DNA of 64,000 bases from Neopusillimonas maritima (GCF_003576595.1 NZ_NQOU01000002.1:434001-498000), one strand, 5' to 3'. Shown: positions 17,479-25,202, numbered from the stretch's first letter. The notes: generated from the letters alone by a model not told the origin. Made by a program: numbers and translations.

Positions 17479-18480
17479 TTAAAAAGAGACGGGCACTTCA
17501 GGGGCGTCACCATTTTGAATTTCATACACCAGCTTAGGCGAACCGTTTTCCCACACCAAAAGCATCGACCGTTTGGGACTAAACCCCTGGTGGCGGCAAT
17601 AAGCCGGCATGGCCGCCATGTCGCCCGCTTTCATAATTACGCGCGCAAGCGGCTTGCCCGTAGACTTGTCGGCGCAATCCCAGTGAATTTCGTCACTCAT
17701 CTGGAAAAACCACTCAACCCGATCATTTGAATGCAGAATAGGCAGCATGTGCTCTTCCGTAGTGGGGCACATATAGCTGTGCTTCACCACACTGGTAAAT
17801 GATGGATTCCATGTCACTTGCGAGCGGCTTAAAAAAGCGAAAAGGTTGAAAGCATGAACCTCATCCTCAAAGCCCGGCTCGGGGTGCAGTTCCGGCTCAT
17901 CTTGTGGAACGTCTGCAAAGGCGCGATTAATCGGGGCGCCTCGCTCGTCTGAACGCAGTGGCAAATCCCCTTTCAAACCAACACAGCGGGTCGCCAACTC
18001 ACGGGCGCGTGTAATGGCCGGGCGGTTATGGCCGTTCTTGCGACCATACGGATTGCCCGTTTCCTGAGGGGCCGCAAACGGGTCAAAGCCTTCGTTTGTC
18101 CAATCGTCGAGCATGTGCTCAAACGTCACCCGAATCTGATCGGTGGGAAAGTTTTCCAGCAAGTCCACACCGGCTTCCTTCAACGTTGCGTTAAATGCGC
18201 CTGCGTGCAAATCAACGGAATTGTAGTGGTTCACGGTGCCAATCACTTCGTCGAAATTAACACCACCATAGAAAAACCCCCACGCCACGTCTCGCATCAA
18301 CGCTTTCAGGAAGGCCCCCACATCCATACTGTGGGACAACGGACGCCCATCACGGGTTGTCCAGGAAATATGTGCAAAGTATTCGTCGCGTCGGAAATGA
18401 AATGAACCCAAGGTAAACGCGTGATAGCCGGTAACTGGGTCGGCTTCCGACATAATGACTTGTTCGGTAACGGCATTCAT
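17479..18480 (-). CDS. hapD: Hydroquinone 1,2-dioxygenase large subunit (HapD/PnpD type)
   Basis: A 333-residue catalytic subunit of the two-subunit hydroquinone 1,2-dioxygenase, which opens the ring of hydroquinone to 4-hydroxymuconic semialdehyde. The sequence follows HapD/PnpD closely: 'LMRDVAWGFFYG' near 61-72, 'DDWTNEGFDPFAAPQETG' at 125-142, 'FADVPQDEPE' and 'CPTTEEHMLPILHSNDRVEW'. The residues I recall as iron ligands in the PnpCD structure are all present here: H250, N252 and E256 in 'HSNDRVE', and H297 in 'RHQGFSPKR'. The ATG at 18480 follows GAGAGA; the frame open to 18543 overlaps the small subunit and is rejected. It starts 28 bases after the small-subunit stop. Confidence 0.88.
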   Translation of the reverse strand: MNAVTEQVIMSEADPVTGYHAFTLGSFHFRRDEYFAHISWTTRDGRPLSHSMDVGAFLKALMRDVAWGFFYGGVNFDEVIGTVNHYNSVDLHAGAFNATLKEAGVDLLENFPTDQIRVTFEHMLDDWTNEGFDPFAAPQETGNPYGRKNGHNRPAITRARELATRCVGLKGDLPLRSDERGAPINRAFADVPQDEPELHPEPGFEDEVHAFNLFAFLSRSQVTWNPSFTSVVKHSYMCPTTEEHMLPILHSNDRVEWFFQMSDEIHWDCADKSTGKPLARVIMKAGDMAAMPAYCRHQGFSPKRSMLLVWENGSPKLVYEIQNGDAPEVPVSF

Positions 18481-18508
18481 GTTGTCTCTCTCTATTAAGA
18501 ATTTAGAA

Positions 18509-19015
18509 TCAGGCGCTTTGGCAGATTTGCGCCCACTTTTCAACCGAAAGGTCGCCCAGGCATGTTTGCAACACCACCACCCCCGGCTCGGTTGAGCGGA
18601 ACTGATACGCCGTTTGCTTGGGCAACATACCCTGATGCCCGCGCTTAAGCTTCATCCAGCCCATCTTTTGCCCTTTGGGCTCGCCTTGAACCAACACCGC
18701 CCCATTTTTCTCGGGGTCTTGAACAGTTTGAGACGCATCCAACTTAATCAAATGCACCTCAACATCCGTATCCATGTTCAATACAAACTCATCGTGCGCG
18801 CACGTAAACCAGGGCGACGTGCCCTCGGCACGCAGCGCCTCTAGTACATAAATTTGGTTTTTACCGAAAACCACCTTTTCCCAGGGCTGGGAATGGCTGG
18901 CTATTTCGTAGCAATTTGAGAACGCATAATGCTTGACGTCGTCGGAAATTGGCTCGACACGACCCTTTTCGTAGCCCTTCAACGAGCCGAAGCGCGTGTT
19001 GTAAGTAACTGACAT
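18509..19015 (-). CDS. hapC: Hydroquinone 1,2-dioxygenase small subunit (HapC/PnpC type)
   Basis: A 168-residue protein in the position and size of HapC/PnpC, the non-catalytic subunit of the alpha2beta2 hydroquinone dioxygenase. It starts 'MSVTYNTRFGSLKGYEKG' and has a cupin-like beta-rich core ('SPWFTCAHDEFVLNMDTDVE' near 66-85). The ATG at 19015 is set by a strong AAGGAGG ribosome site. It is the first gene of the roughly 13-kb minus-strand catabolic unit. Its promoter must lie between it and the divergent gene at 19225. Identification rests on resemblance to HapC and on the neighbouring HapD. Confidence 0.82.
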   Translation of the reverse strand: MSVTYNTRFGSLKGYEKGRVEPISDDVKHYAFSNCYEIASHSQPWEKVVFGKNQIYVLEALRAEGTSPWFTCAHDEFVLNMDTDVEVHLIKLDASQTVQDPEKNGAVLVQGEPKGQKMGWMKLKRGHQGMLPKQTAYQFRSTEPGVVVLQTCLGDLSVEKWAQICQSA

Positions 19016-19224
19016 ACTTGCCTCCTTTTTGTAATCATGGAGAAAAGTATAGGTTTGCAACCCCGGAACGAGAACCCCACGCCAGCCGACGCTATTGTTT
19101 GCGATTAGAGAACAATAGGCAGGGATATCCCTTAAGGATGTGTGACTTTTATGACGCTTTCAACCCGTTCCAACTCGCACCAAATGCTAAACTTTACTTA
19201 ATTGGACTGTTAAGGGGAAAGATC

Positions 19225-19455
19225 ATGTACCCGATTGGTTATCCGTTTTGGAAACTGGCTGCGCGTTGCGGTATCACCATACGCATACCTGTTAATGTGG
19301 AACGCGACACGCAGGCGCAAGTTTATATCGCCACGTCCCCAAAATTACCCGGTCTGGTTGTGGAAGCCTCTTCTTTAGATGAGTTAAGAGCAGAAGTAAT
19401 CGATGTAGCGTCGATGCTTATTGTTACGCAAAGCCCACGGCAAATAAAATATTAA
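19225..19455 (+). CDS. Small DUF1902/HicB-like protein
   Basis: A 76-residue protein. The N-terminal 'MYPIGYPFWKLAARCG' and the central 'QVYIATSPKLPGLVVEASSLDELRAEV' pattern (quoted here as two halves of one beta-strand/turn motif, residues about 32-58) fit the DUF1902 group related to HicB antitoxins. The ATG at 19225 follows AAGGGGA; the open frame upstream to 19018 lacks a convincing start. No HicA-like toxin lies beside it. It is divergent from hapC, about 210 bases apart. It could be an orphan antitoxin-like regulator or unrelated to the catabolic genes. Confidence 0.6.
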   Translation: MYPIGYPFWKLAARCGITIRIPVNVERDTQAQVYIATSPKLPGLVVEASSLDELRAEVIDVASMLIVTQSPRQIKY

Positions 19456-19491
19456 AAGCTGCGGGAATCACCCAAAAGCTTTAACCGCGCC

Positions 19492-20412
19492 TCACCGCCC
19501 CAAACTCGCCCTAATCCACCCATAGCCACTCACCAGCACAATACCGGCGGTAACCAAAATAGCGCCCACCACAAAGCTGGTGTCCAACGGTTCATTCAAC
19601 AACAACACGCCCAGCACAATGCCGAACATGGGGGTCATAAAAGAAAACACCCCCAGGCGCGATGCCAAGTATTTGCGTAGCAACCAGAACCAGCACAAAT
19701 AACTGAAGAACGAAATAACCACGCCTTGAATCAGCACGCTGCCCCACACCATGGGTGTGTGGTTCACTTCGGTTTGGCCACTTACAACGGCGGCCACCAG
19801 CAACAGCGCAAACGCACCAATTAGCTGATACAGCAAAGTTTTGGTGGCCGGCGTGTTCGACAACCCGGTGTTGCGTATCACCACCGTAGTTAAGCCCCAT
19901 GCTGCGCCCGCCATCAGGCCCAGGAAGTCGCCTAACAATATATTGCTGGCATTCTCGGCCTGGTTGTCACCCGGTGCAAGAAAGGAAATGGCGACCCCCA
20001 CGAACGCGGCAAAAATACCGAACCACTGCAACGGCGCCAGCCGCTCTTCGGGTATCGTGAAATGCAAACCCAGGGCCGCAAAAAACGGTGCAGTATAAAG
20101 AAATACGGCCATGTGCGAGGCCGTCGTGTAGCGCAAGCCTTCCCCCAGCAGCAGGAACTCCACCGCAAACAAAAAGCCCACCACCAGGCCGGCTTTCCAG
20201 GTGCCGTCGCCCAAGCTCAGCGGAATGCCCCGGCGCCACATCACAAACGCCACCAGGGCGGCACCAATAATTGAACGCAAGGCAATTTGAAACGTGGGCG
20301 CCATGTCGGCCGCCACGGCCTTAATGGCAATTTGCTGAAACGCCCAAATCAAACACAACAACACCATCAGGCTGAACGCCTGAGAGTCAATTTGCTTTCT
20401 GTCTGGGACCAT
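19492..20412 (-). CDS. EamA/DMT-family transporter
   Basis: A 306-residue inner-membrane protein with ten hydrophobic segments in two EamA repeats ('LLCLIWAFQQIAIKAVA' near the start, 'GAAWGLTTVVIRNTGL' in the second half). The family exports amino acids or small metabolites. The ATG at 20412 shares one base with the stop of the bacteriohemerythrin gene (TAATG), so translation is coupled; the open frame to 20490 is inside that gene and is rejected. Substrate unknown. Confidence 0.85.
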   Translation of the reverse strand: MVPDRKQIDSQAFSLMVLLCLIWAFQQIAIKAVAADMAPTFQIALRSIIGAALVAFVMWRRGIPLSLGDGTWKAGLVVGFLFAVEFLLLGEGLRYTTASHMAVFLYTAPFFAALGLHFTIPEERLAPLQWFGIFAAFVGVAISFLAPGDNQAENASNILLGDFLGLMAGAAWGLTTVVIRNTGLSNTPATKTLLYQLIGAFALLLVAAVVSGQTEVNHTPMVWGSVLIQGVVISFFSYLCWFWLLRKYLASRLGVFSFMTPMFGIVLGVLLLNEPLDTSFVVGAILVTAGIVLVSGYGWIRASLGR

Positions 20413-20876
20413 TACGCTTCGTCGGAATGATTCGCTACGCCCCGCCGCACCACAATAGGCACCGCCCCCAACTGCTTCTTGGCCACCCACTGCGCCAACG
20501 AAGCATCCAGGTAATCGGTATGGCCCGGAAACCAGTCGGCCAACGCCACCGACAAGCGGCGAATTTCGCCGGCTTCGCCACCGCCCTCAACGTATTGCGC
20601 CACTTCACGCATGGAATTCAACACCCCCGCGTGCTCATTCGCATGGCACTCACGCGCCGGAAACGCCGTGGTTTCCATGTAATGCTCTTCCTGCGCGAAA
20701 TGCGCTTCGCTGTGCTGAATAAGCTTGTACAAATGCGGCAGCAATTCGCTTTCAGGCACCTTCAGCAAGGCATCCACAATATCAACAAACTCGCGATGCG
20801 TATCGTCGAAGGGCTCGTACCCCACCAGAAACTTGTCTGTCCAGGTTAGGGACACCGCCGGGGTGTCAGTATGCAT
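20412..20876 (-). CDS. Bacteriohemerythrin
   Basis: A 154-residue single-domain hemerythrin that binds O2 at a di-iron site. All ligand positions are visible: H27, H59-x3-E63, H78-x3-H82, and H119-x4-D124 in 'HTDYLD'. The ATG at 20876 has an AGGTGG ribosome site at five bases; an upstream GTG at 20885 overlaps that site. It precedes and is coupled to the EamA transporter. It probably senses or buffers oxygen in the cytoplasm, fitting a lifestyle with oxygenases, but no direct link to the catabolic genes is shown. Confidence 0.9.
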   Translation of the reverse strand: MHTDTPAVSLTWTDKFLVGYEPFDDTHREFVDIVDALLKVPESELLPHLYKLIQHSEAHFAQEEHYMETTAFPARECHANEHAGVLNSMREVAQYVEGGGEAGEIRRLSVALADWFPGHTDYLDASLAQWVAKKQLGAVPIVVRRGVANHSDEA

Positions 20877-21053
20877 GACGTCCACCTAAATTCAATAACA
20901 AAGTCAAAAGGCATCATAGCAAAAACCCTAGGTGTGGGGGTGTTTTTGCTGACGACAAATCACTCACTGTTCGGCTTACGCCCCATCCTTTTACTTTCAG
21001 AATAGGTAGCTGAGTCCTTATGCGCATACGCCAAACAAACTATTTTTATTCTC

Positions 21054-21082
21054 TCGACATTATATTTTTTTGTTAATACAAT
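21054..21082 (+). promoter_or_regulatory. Sigma-70 promoter for first brnA
   Basis: TCGACA at 21054-21059 and TACAAT at 21077-21082 are separated by 17 bases. They match the -35 and -10 consensus in five of six positions each. Transcription would start near 21089, upstream of the brnT remnant and the first brnA gene at 21128. Confidence 0.5.
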
Positions 21083-21087
21083 TAAAT

Positions 21088-21162
21088 ATTGCATTGCGTA
21101 AAGCAAATATGCGAGAGGTACGCTTTTATGAACAAAAAACAGCACAGCAAAAACACCACTGA
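21088..21162 (+). pseudogene. brnT: Remnant of brnT C-terminus (copy 1)
   Basis: In the frame beginning at 21088 the sequence reads 'IALRKANMREVRFYEQKT', which matches the C-terminal end of BrnT toxins (the 'RKANxREVxxY' motif). It continues to a TGA at 21160-21162, overlapping the brnA start by 35 bases. Nothing before it resembles BrnT. The toxin gene therefore survives only as its last 15-20 codons. The same motif recurs before the second brnA. Confidence 0.55.
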
Positions 21163-21400
21163 GCCGGAAAACCCAGAATGGACGGCGTTAGAAGTGAATA
21201 GCGCAATGCGCCTAACTGAGCTACCCAACTCGTTACAAAAAAAATTACGTGGTCAAAGAGGACCTCAGAAAGCACCACGAAAGCTTCAAACCGCCATTCG
21301 CTTCGACGCCGACATCGTTGAAGCCTTTAAAGCACAAGGGCCTGGCTGGCAAACCCGCATGAACGACGCATTACGTGAATGGCTTAAACAACAGGCCTGA
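21128..21400 (+). CDS. brnA: BrnA-family antitoxin, copy 1
   Basis: A 90-residue antitoxin. The C-terminal half carries the BrnA ribbon-helix-helix motif: a beta strand 'IRFDADIVEAFKA' followed by 'GPGWQTRMNDALREWL'. BrnA normally neutralises BrnT ribonuclease and represses the brnTA promoter. Here the adjacent BrnT is reduced to a fragment (21088-21162), so this is an orphan antitoxin. The ATG at 21128 is at the position where brnA usually overlaps brnT; GAGAGG lies upstream. A C-terminal duplicate follows 490 bases downstream. Confidence 0.82.
   Translation: MNKKQHSKNTTEPENPEWTALEVNSAMRLTELPNSLQKKLRGQRGPQKAPRKLQTAIRFDADIVEAFKAQGPGWQTRMNDALREWLKQQA
21305..21396 (+). repeat. Direct repeat, brnA 3' part (copy 1)
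   Basis: A 92-base segment nearly identical (about four mismatches) to 21793-21884. Both encode the ribbon-helix-helix end of BrnA. The N-terminal halves of the two genes are much less alike, so duplication or gene conversion was limited to the 3' part. A shorter third copy is at 22643-22681. Confidence 0.9.
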
Positions 21401-21530
21401 TCATCAATTCAGGCGACCCCTGATCAAGGGTTTTTACGCCAGGATAAACATGCGGCGCACTGATCCCTGAATCAACGATCACGTCTTAAAGTCAAGACCT
21501 TCCATTTATTAATTTTTGTAGTTACAATAA

Positions 21531-21635
21531 ATTGAAAATTATGTACTCGTGTACACACCCAGGCTTAATTCCCGGCGAATTATTAGTTTGCGTAAAGCAA
21601 ACAGCAGAGAGGTAAATTTATATGCCGAAACTTAA
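21531..21635 (+). pseudogene. brnT: Truncated brnT toxin gene (copy 2)
   Basis: From 21531 an open frame of 34 codons reads through 'YVLVYTPR', 'SRRIISLRKANSREV' and 'NLYAET' to a TAA at 21633-21635. This is the characteristic last third of BrnT, including the conserved 'RIISxRKAN' strand. A TAA lies immediately before 21531 in the same frame, and no BrnT N-terminus can be found, so the catalytic part is gone. The stop overlaps the second brnA start (21622) by 14 bases, the usual brnT-brnA overlap. The remnant is better preserved than copy 1. Confidence 0.75.
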
Positions 21636-21888
21636 ACCTCACACTATCATCCCAACCAGTCAGGAAGACGCGCAAATTAACCGCGCTATTACCAAAGACC
21701 CCGACACCAGCGATTTAACAAAATCGCCTTTCCTGAAACGAGTGGGCCGTCCGCGAATTGCGTCACCCAAAATACAACTGACCGTGCGATACGACGCCGA
21801 CATTGTTGAAGCCTTCAAAGCACAGGGGCCTGGCTGGCAAACCCGCATGAACGACGCATTACGTGAATGGCTTAAACAGCAGGCTTAG
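21622..21888 (+). CDS. brnA: BrnA-family antitoxin, copy 2
   Basis: An 88-residue BrnA-type antitoxin with the same 'VRYDADIVEAFKA' and 'GPGWQTRMNDALREWL' end as copy 1 and a different N-terminal half ('FLKRVGRPRIASPKIQL'). The upstream GAGAGG and the overlap with the brnT remnant place the start at 21622. With its toxin truncated it may act only as a DNA-binding repressor or as protection against BrnT from elsewhere. Confidence 0.82.
   Translation: MPKLKPHTIIPTSQEDAQINRAITKDPDTSDLTKSPFLKRVGRPRIASPKIQLTVRYDADIVEAFKAQGPGWQTRMNDALREWLKQQA
21793..21884 (+). repeat. Direct repeat, brnA 3' part (copy 2)
   Basis: The partner of 21305-21396. Its last 39 bases are also found unchanged at 22643-22681, after the fused toxin-antitoxin gene. 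Confidence 0.9.
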
Positions 21889-22001
21889 TCAACGCTGTAA
21901 AAACACGCGTCACAAAACAATCCCTACATCCAATCAAACAGTCATCGAATTTTCTACAGTTAAGAAAGTCTTCCAACAACTCTTTCTTCCTTGTATAAAA
22001 T

Positions 22002-22649
22002 TTGATACATTATATAGTTAATCCAGACAGCCGAAAATCGATTGATTGGCGAGGTTCAACGCTGAAAGACATTCGCAACGACAAAATTTTTAGTTATGAG
22101 GCGCGTAAACAAGCAGGCCATCAGTTAAGTTTGCTGCAAGCCGGATTAGAGCCGGACAACTGGAAGCCACTTGACAATCTTGGCACAGGAATAAAAGAGA
22201 TCCGGATACGCACCAACGGAAACGCTTATCGCATCGTTTACCTAGCAAAGTTTTCGGACTGCATCTATATCCTTCACTGTTTTAAAAGAACGTCAATGAA
22301 AATGCACATTGAAACCAAATCAACTCACATCAGCGCCGCAAACAGCAACCTATTCAAAGAGTTAGGTTTTGCCCCAAACGAAGCAAAAAAACTTCACGCC
22401 GAATCGCAGCATATTATTTCTGAAAAGTTGCGGCTCAAAGAATATTTAATGAGCGAAATTAGCCAATGGATTGCCGACAACAACCTGAAGCAAATCGAAG
22501 CCGCTGCAATCCTGGGTATTACCCGTCCGCGCGTGTCTGATGTTGTGAATAAAAAATTACCCAAGTTCACCATTGATGCGCTGGTAGACATGGTTGCCAG
22601 AACGGGGCGAGATGTGCAGCTTTCCGTACAGAAAAGATCGCACGCATGA
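22002..22649 (+). CDS. Fused HigB-type toxin and HTH antitoxin in one frame
   Basis: A 215-residue protein that joins two normally separate partners. Residues about 14-96 match the Gp49/HigB-like RelE-superfamily toxin ('ARKQAGHQL', 'PDNWKPL', 'GIKEIRIR', 'YRIVYLAKFSDCIYILHCF'). Residues from about M101 match the HTH_37 antitoxin ('STHISAANSNLFKELGF', and a helix-turn-helix near 160-195, 'QIEAAAILGITRPRVSDVV'). Compared with the intact toxin at 27235-27597, about 30 C-terminal toxin residues are missing at the junction. This suggests an in-frame deletion that fused the genes. The start is a TTG with no clear ribosome site; there is no ATG before the junction. The toxin is probably inactive. 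Confidence 0.72.
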   Translation: MIHYIVNPDSRKSIDWRGSTLKDIRNDKIFSYEARKQAGHQLSLLQAGLEPDNWKPLDNLGTGIKEIRIRTNGNAYRIVYLAKFSDCIYILHCFKRTSMKMHIETKSTHISAANSNLFKELGFAPNEAKKLHAESQHIISEKLRLKEYLMSEISQWIADNNLKQIEAAAILGITRPRVSDVVNKKLPKFTIDALVDMVARTGRDVQLSVQKRSHA

Positions 22650-22681
22650 ACGACGCATTACGTGAATGGCTTAAACAGCAG
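22643..22681 (+). repeat. Third copy of brnA 3' end
   Basis: Thirty-nine bases identical to the end of brnA copy 2 (encoding 'MNDALREWLKQQ') overlap the last codons of the fused toxin-antitoxin gene and run to a TAA at 22684-22686. This is a leftover of another brnA or a recombination junction. It indicates that the 22.0-22.65 kb segment is flanked by brnA-derived repeats. Confidence 0.85.
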
Positions 22682-22690
22682 TTTTAAGCC

Positions 22691-25015
22691 CTAAAACACG
22701 CCCCGCCAGTTCAACTGCACGCCGTGGTCTTGCACCCCCGCACCATAAACCCCGCTATACCCCAGCGCCAGCGTGGCAGTGCGTGACACTTGCCCTGCCA
22801 CACTCAACGCCACATGCAAGGCGTTTTCCAACACCGGTAAACCGTTCGAGGTAAACACCGCCTGGCTGCGGCTATATTTAAAACGCTGGCTGGAGGCCAC
22901 TTGCGTATCTCCACCCGCGTGGCGCCAGGCCAGGGTAAGCCGCGCCAGCGCCGCACCGGTGGGGGTTTCGATACGCGCCTGCCCGCGCACACCCAATTGG
23001 CTATACCACGCTGTTTGGCGCGAAGGGCTGACCGCCAGGGCCGCCGCGCCGCCCTCTTCGGTAAAGCCACCACCGCGCAACTGCACACCGGCCATCCGCA
23101 CAAAAGGCGACACCGCGTACTTTGCCCGCCCCCATTTCGCAGGCAACCAGGCACTTTCCCACGCGCGCCAGGCGGCTTCACCAAACAGCTGCACGGTGTG
23201 GGCCGAAGCCAAACCCGACAGTTGATCTTGCAGCGCCCCTGCCGAAACCACACGGTTTGTATGCACACGATGCCGGCTGTACGCCAAACCCGCCACGGTT
23301 GACACCCGATTCCGATGCCACGCCACATTCAACCCAAAATGCAGGGTATCGGCGCGCGCACTGGTATCCGTGCCGCCACCGGCCTGATTCATACGGGCGA
23401 ATTGACCGCCCACCATGCCACCCAACCACACATTGGGCGCCACACGGTTTTGCGCCCCGGCAAACACCCCTTGCACCGAGCGGCTATCACCCCATACACC
23501 ATTTCGACCCGGCCGTGAGCGGTCGGCATGAAACGCCCGCGCCCAAGCACAGGCGCGCTCACCTTGCGCAACCGGCGTCGCACGGCCGAATGCCCCGGCG
23601 CACCTACCTTGCGCTAACTCATTCAACACCGCCTCACGCACAAAGCGGCTGTCTTCCAGCAACCCAGACTGCACCGACGCCAGCCACCCACCGCCCAGTT
23701 GCTGGTAGGCACGGCGCGCCGTGGGGGCATCCAGCCCCACTACGTTATCGAACAAATCGGGGTTTGCCGACTCACCACCCGGCCCGCCATCGTCAATTTC
23801 TTCGGCCACCGCCTCTTCATTCGGTGTTTCAGCCGGGTCGGTTAACGGCGTGTCGTTACGCGTTAACGTTAGCGTCACGTTATTCGCGTCATAGCTTAAA
23901 GAAGAATCAAGAAACGCCAGGTTGCTGGTCACGGTATCGAAACGGGTACCCGCCAGGCCACCGCCGGCCGACAAAATGGTGAACTGCGTTTCAGGCTGCC
24001 AGGCGCCGTTGGCCGCCAGGGTACGCACCGTGCCGGCCAGGTAAGCCGTGCCCCCTACGTTTAACGAATCGGCCTGCCCGTTGGCCTGCGCCTCTACCTC
24101 GAACACCGAACCACTACTGAATACCGCATCGCCTTGTACGGTGAACGTGCCAATACTATTGCCGGGTGCCAACACCCCCCCGGACGCCAACTGGAACGAA
24201 CCCACACTACCCACCCCTTCCAACCGGGCCGACGCATTCACCTGCACCGCACCGGGCAACGCGGTATTCACCGCCAACGCCCCTTCGTTCACCACCCACT
24301 GCCCGGCAAACGGCGCCGCATCACCCGTTAAGTTCAAACGCCCCGCACCCTGCTTCACCACCCGCGCATTCCCCAGCAACAAACCGGCATGCTCGGCCTG
24401 CCCGCTTGCCACGCGCCAATGCACCTCGGTATTAGGCACCACATGAATACCCGGCGTATACCAGGAAGCCGGCAAGGTCGCCGCCAAGTCCACCTCCAGC
24501 GCCTGCACCGCCGAGGCCACGCGCACCCCCGGCGCGTACTCCAGCTCGGTGCCCGTATTGGCATGCACCATGCCCCACCCGGCCGCCGAATTGTGTTCCA
24601 GCACCAAACGCCCCTGCAGCAAACGCGTGGTGCCCCGGTATGTATTGGCCGCCGCCAAAGCAAGCGTGCCGGCCCCCAACTTGGTCACGCCCTCCATAGA
24701 ACCCATTGCATTACTCAAAGACCCGGCCAACCGCGCGCTTGCGCCGTTATACACATTCAGCACCGCCGCATCGCCAATGGCATAAGCCTGCACCGTTTCA
24801 AACTCCGCCTGATTCAAATGGGCAATGTCTCCCATGAACACATACGGCGCCTCGGGCAAACCGGGTAAAGAACCAGAACCCTCATTGGCCACCTCGCCCG
24901 CCCAGGCCACCGCCACGCCCACGCCCCCTTTCCATGCCCCCGTTGACCCACTTACCAAAAAACAAAACAACACTACACAAAAGCCACGTAAAACCCTTCT
25001 TAGATTCAATTTCAT
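22691..25015 (-). CDS. Autotransporter with short beta-helix passenger
   Basis: A 774-residue type Va secretion protein. The signal peptide covers about residues 1-40, with a basic N-terminus and a long hydrophobic core. The passenger contains an autotransporter-associated repeat ('KLGAGTLALAAANTYRGTT', then 'LLQGRLVLEHN') and the 'SGGVLAPGNSIGTFTVQG' motif. The last 270 or so residues form the outer-membrane beta-barrel and end in aromatic Phe ('QLNWRGVF'). An acidic linker lies near 395-415. Only 11 Cys-free repeats' worth of passenger is present, so it is small for the class. Function may be adhesion or aggregation; no protease or lipase motif is seen. It starts 187 bases from the divergent Xre-type antitoxin. 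Confidence 0.85.
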   Translation of the reverse strand: MKLNLRRVLRGFCVVLFCFLVSGSTGAWKGGVGVAVAWAGEVANEGSGSLPGLPEAPYVFMGDIAHLNQAEFETVQAYAIGDAAVLNVYNGASARLAGSLSNAMGSMEGVTKLGAGTLALAAANTYRGTTRLLQGRLVLEHNSAAGWGMVHANTGTELEYAPGVRVASAVQALEVDLAATLPASWYTPGIHVVPNTEVHWRVASGQAEHAGLLLGNARVVKQGAGRLNLTGDAAPFAGQWVVNEGALAVNTALPGAVQVNASARLEGVGSVGSFQLASGGVLAPGNSIGTFTVQGDAVFSSGSVFEVEAQANGQADSLNVGGTAYLAGTVRTLAANGAWQPETQFTILSAGGGLAGTRFDTVTSNLAFLDSSLSYDANNVTLTLTRNDTPLTDPAETPNEEAVAEEIDDGGPGGESANPDLFDNVVGLDAPTARRAYQQLGGGWLASVQSGLLEDSRFVREAVLNELAQGRCAGAFGRATPVAQGERACAWARAFHADRSRPGRNGVWGDSRSVQGVFAGAQNRVAPNVWLGGMVGGQFARMNQAGGGTDTSARADTLHFGLNVAWHRNRVSTVAGLAYSRHRVHTNRVVSAGALQDQLSGLASAHTVQLFGEAAWRAWESAWLPAKWGRAKYAVSPFVRMAGVQLRGGGFTEEGGAAALAVSPSRQTAWYSQLGVRGQARIETPTGAALARLTLAWRHAGGDTQVASSQRFKYSRSQAVFTSNGLPVLENALHVALSVAGQVSRTATLALGYSGVYGAGVQDHGVQLNWRGVF

Positions 25016-25202
25016 CTTTTGTCCTTATCGTTATGTAATTCGCCACGGGTATGACAAATTTGCAACGATTGTGCCGGACAAACTAAAGATATCGGTCAAA
25101 ATTCCGTAATCATTATTCTGAACCCTGTTTTTCCGCGTTTTGGGGCGTGCGCCACGCACATTAAGCAGGGAAAAATAACAAAACACACAGTAAAGAGGTT
25201 TT

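Noticed and set aside
18481-18543. N-terminal extension of the dioxygenase large subunit
   Set aside because: It overlaps the small-subunit end and lies before the ribosome site; the ATG at 18480 gives the family start.
20960-21145. Minus-strand 61-codon frame over the first brnA promoter
   Set aside because: No recognisable domain, no ribosome site, and it overlaps a supported promoter and brnT remnant on the other strand.
21401-21530. Short CCCTGATCAAGGG-TTTTT element after the first brnA as a terminator
   Set aside because: The stem is only three reliable base pairs around a near-palindromic centre; too weak to call.
23122-23982. Long plus-strand open frame (286 codons) opposite the autotransporter
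   Set aside because: It is antisense to a well-supported gene, has a proline/arginine/histidine-rich composition typical of shadow frames in GC-rich DNA, and shows no family motif.
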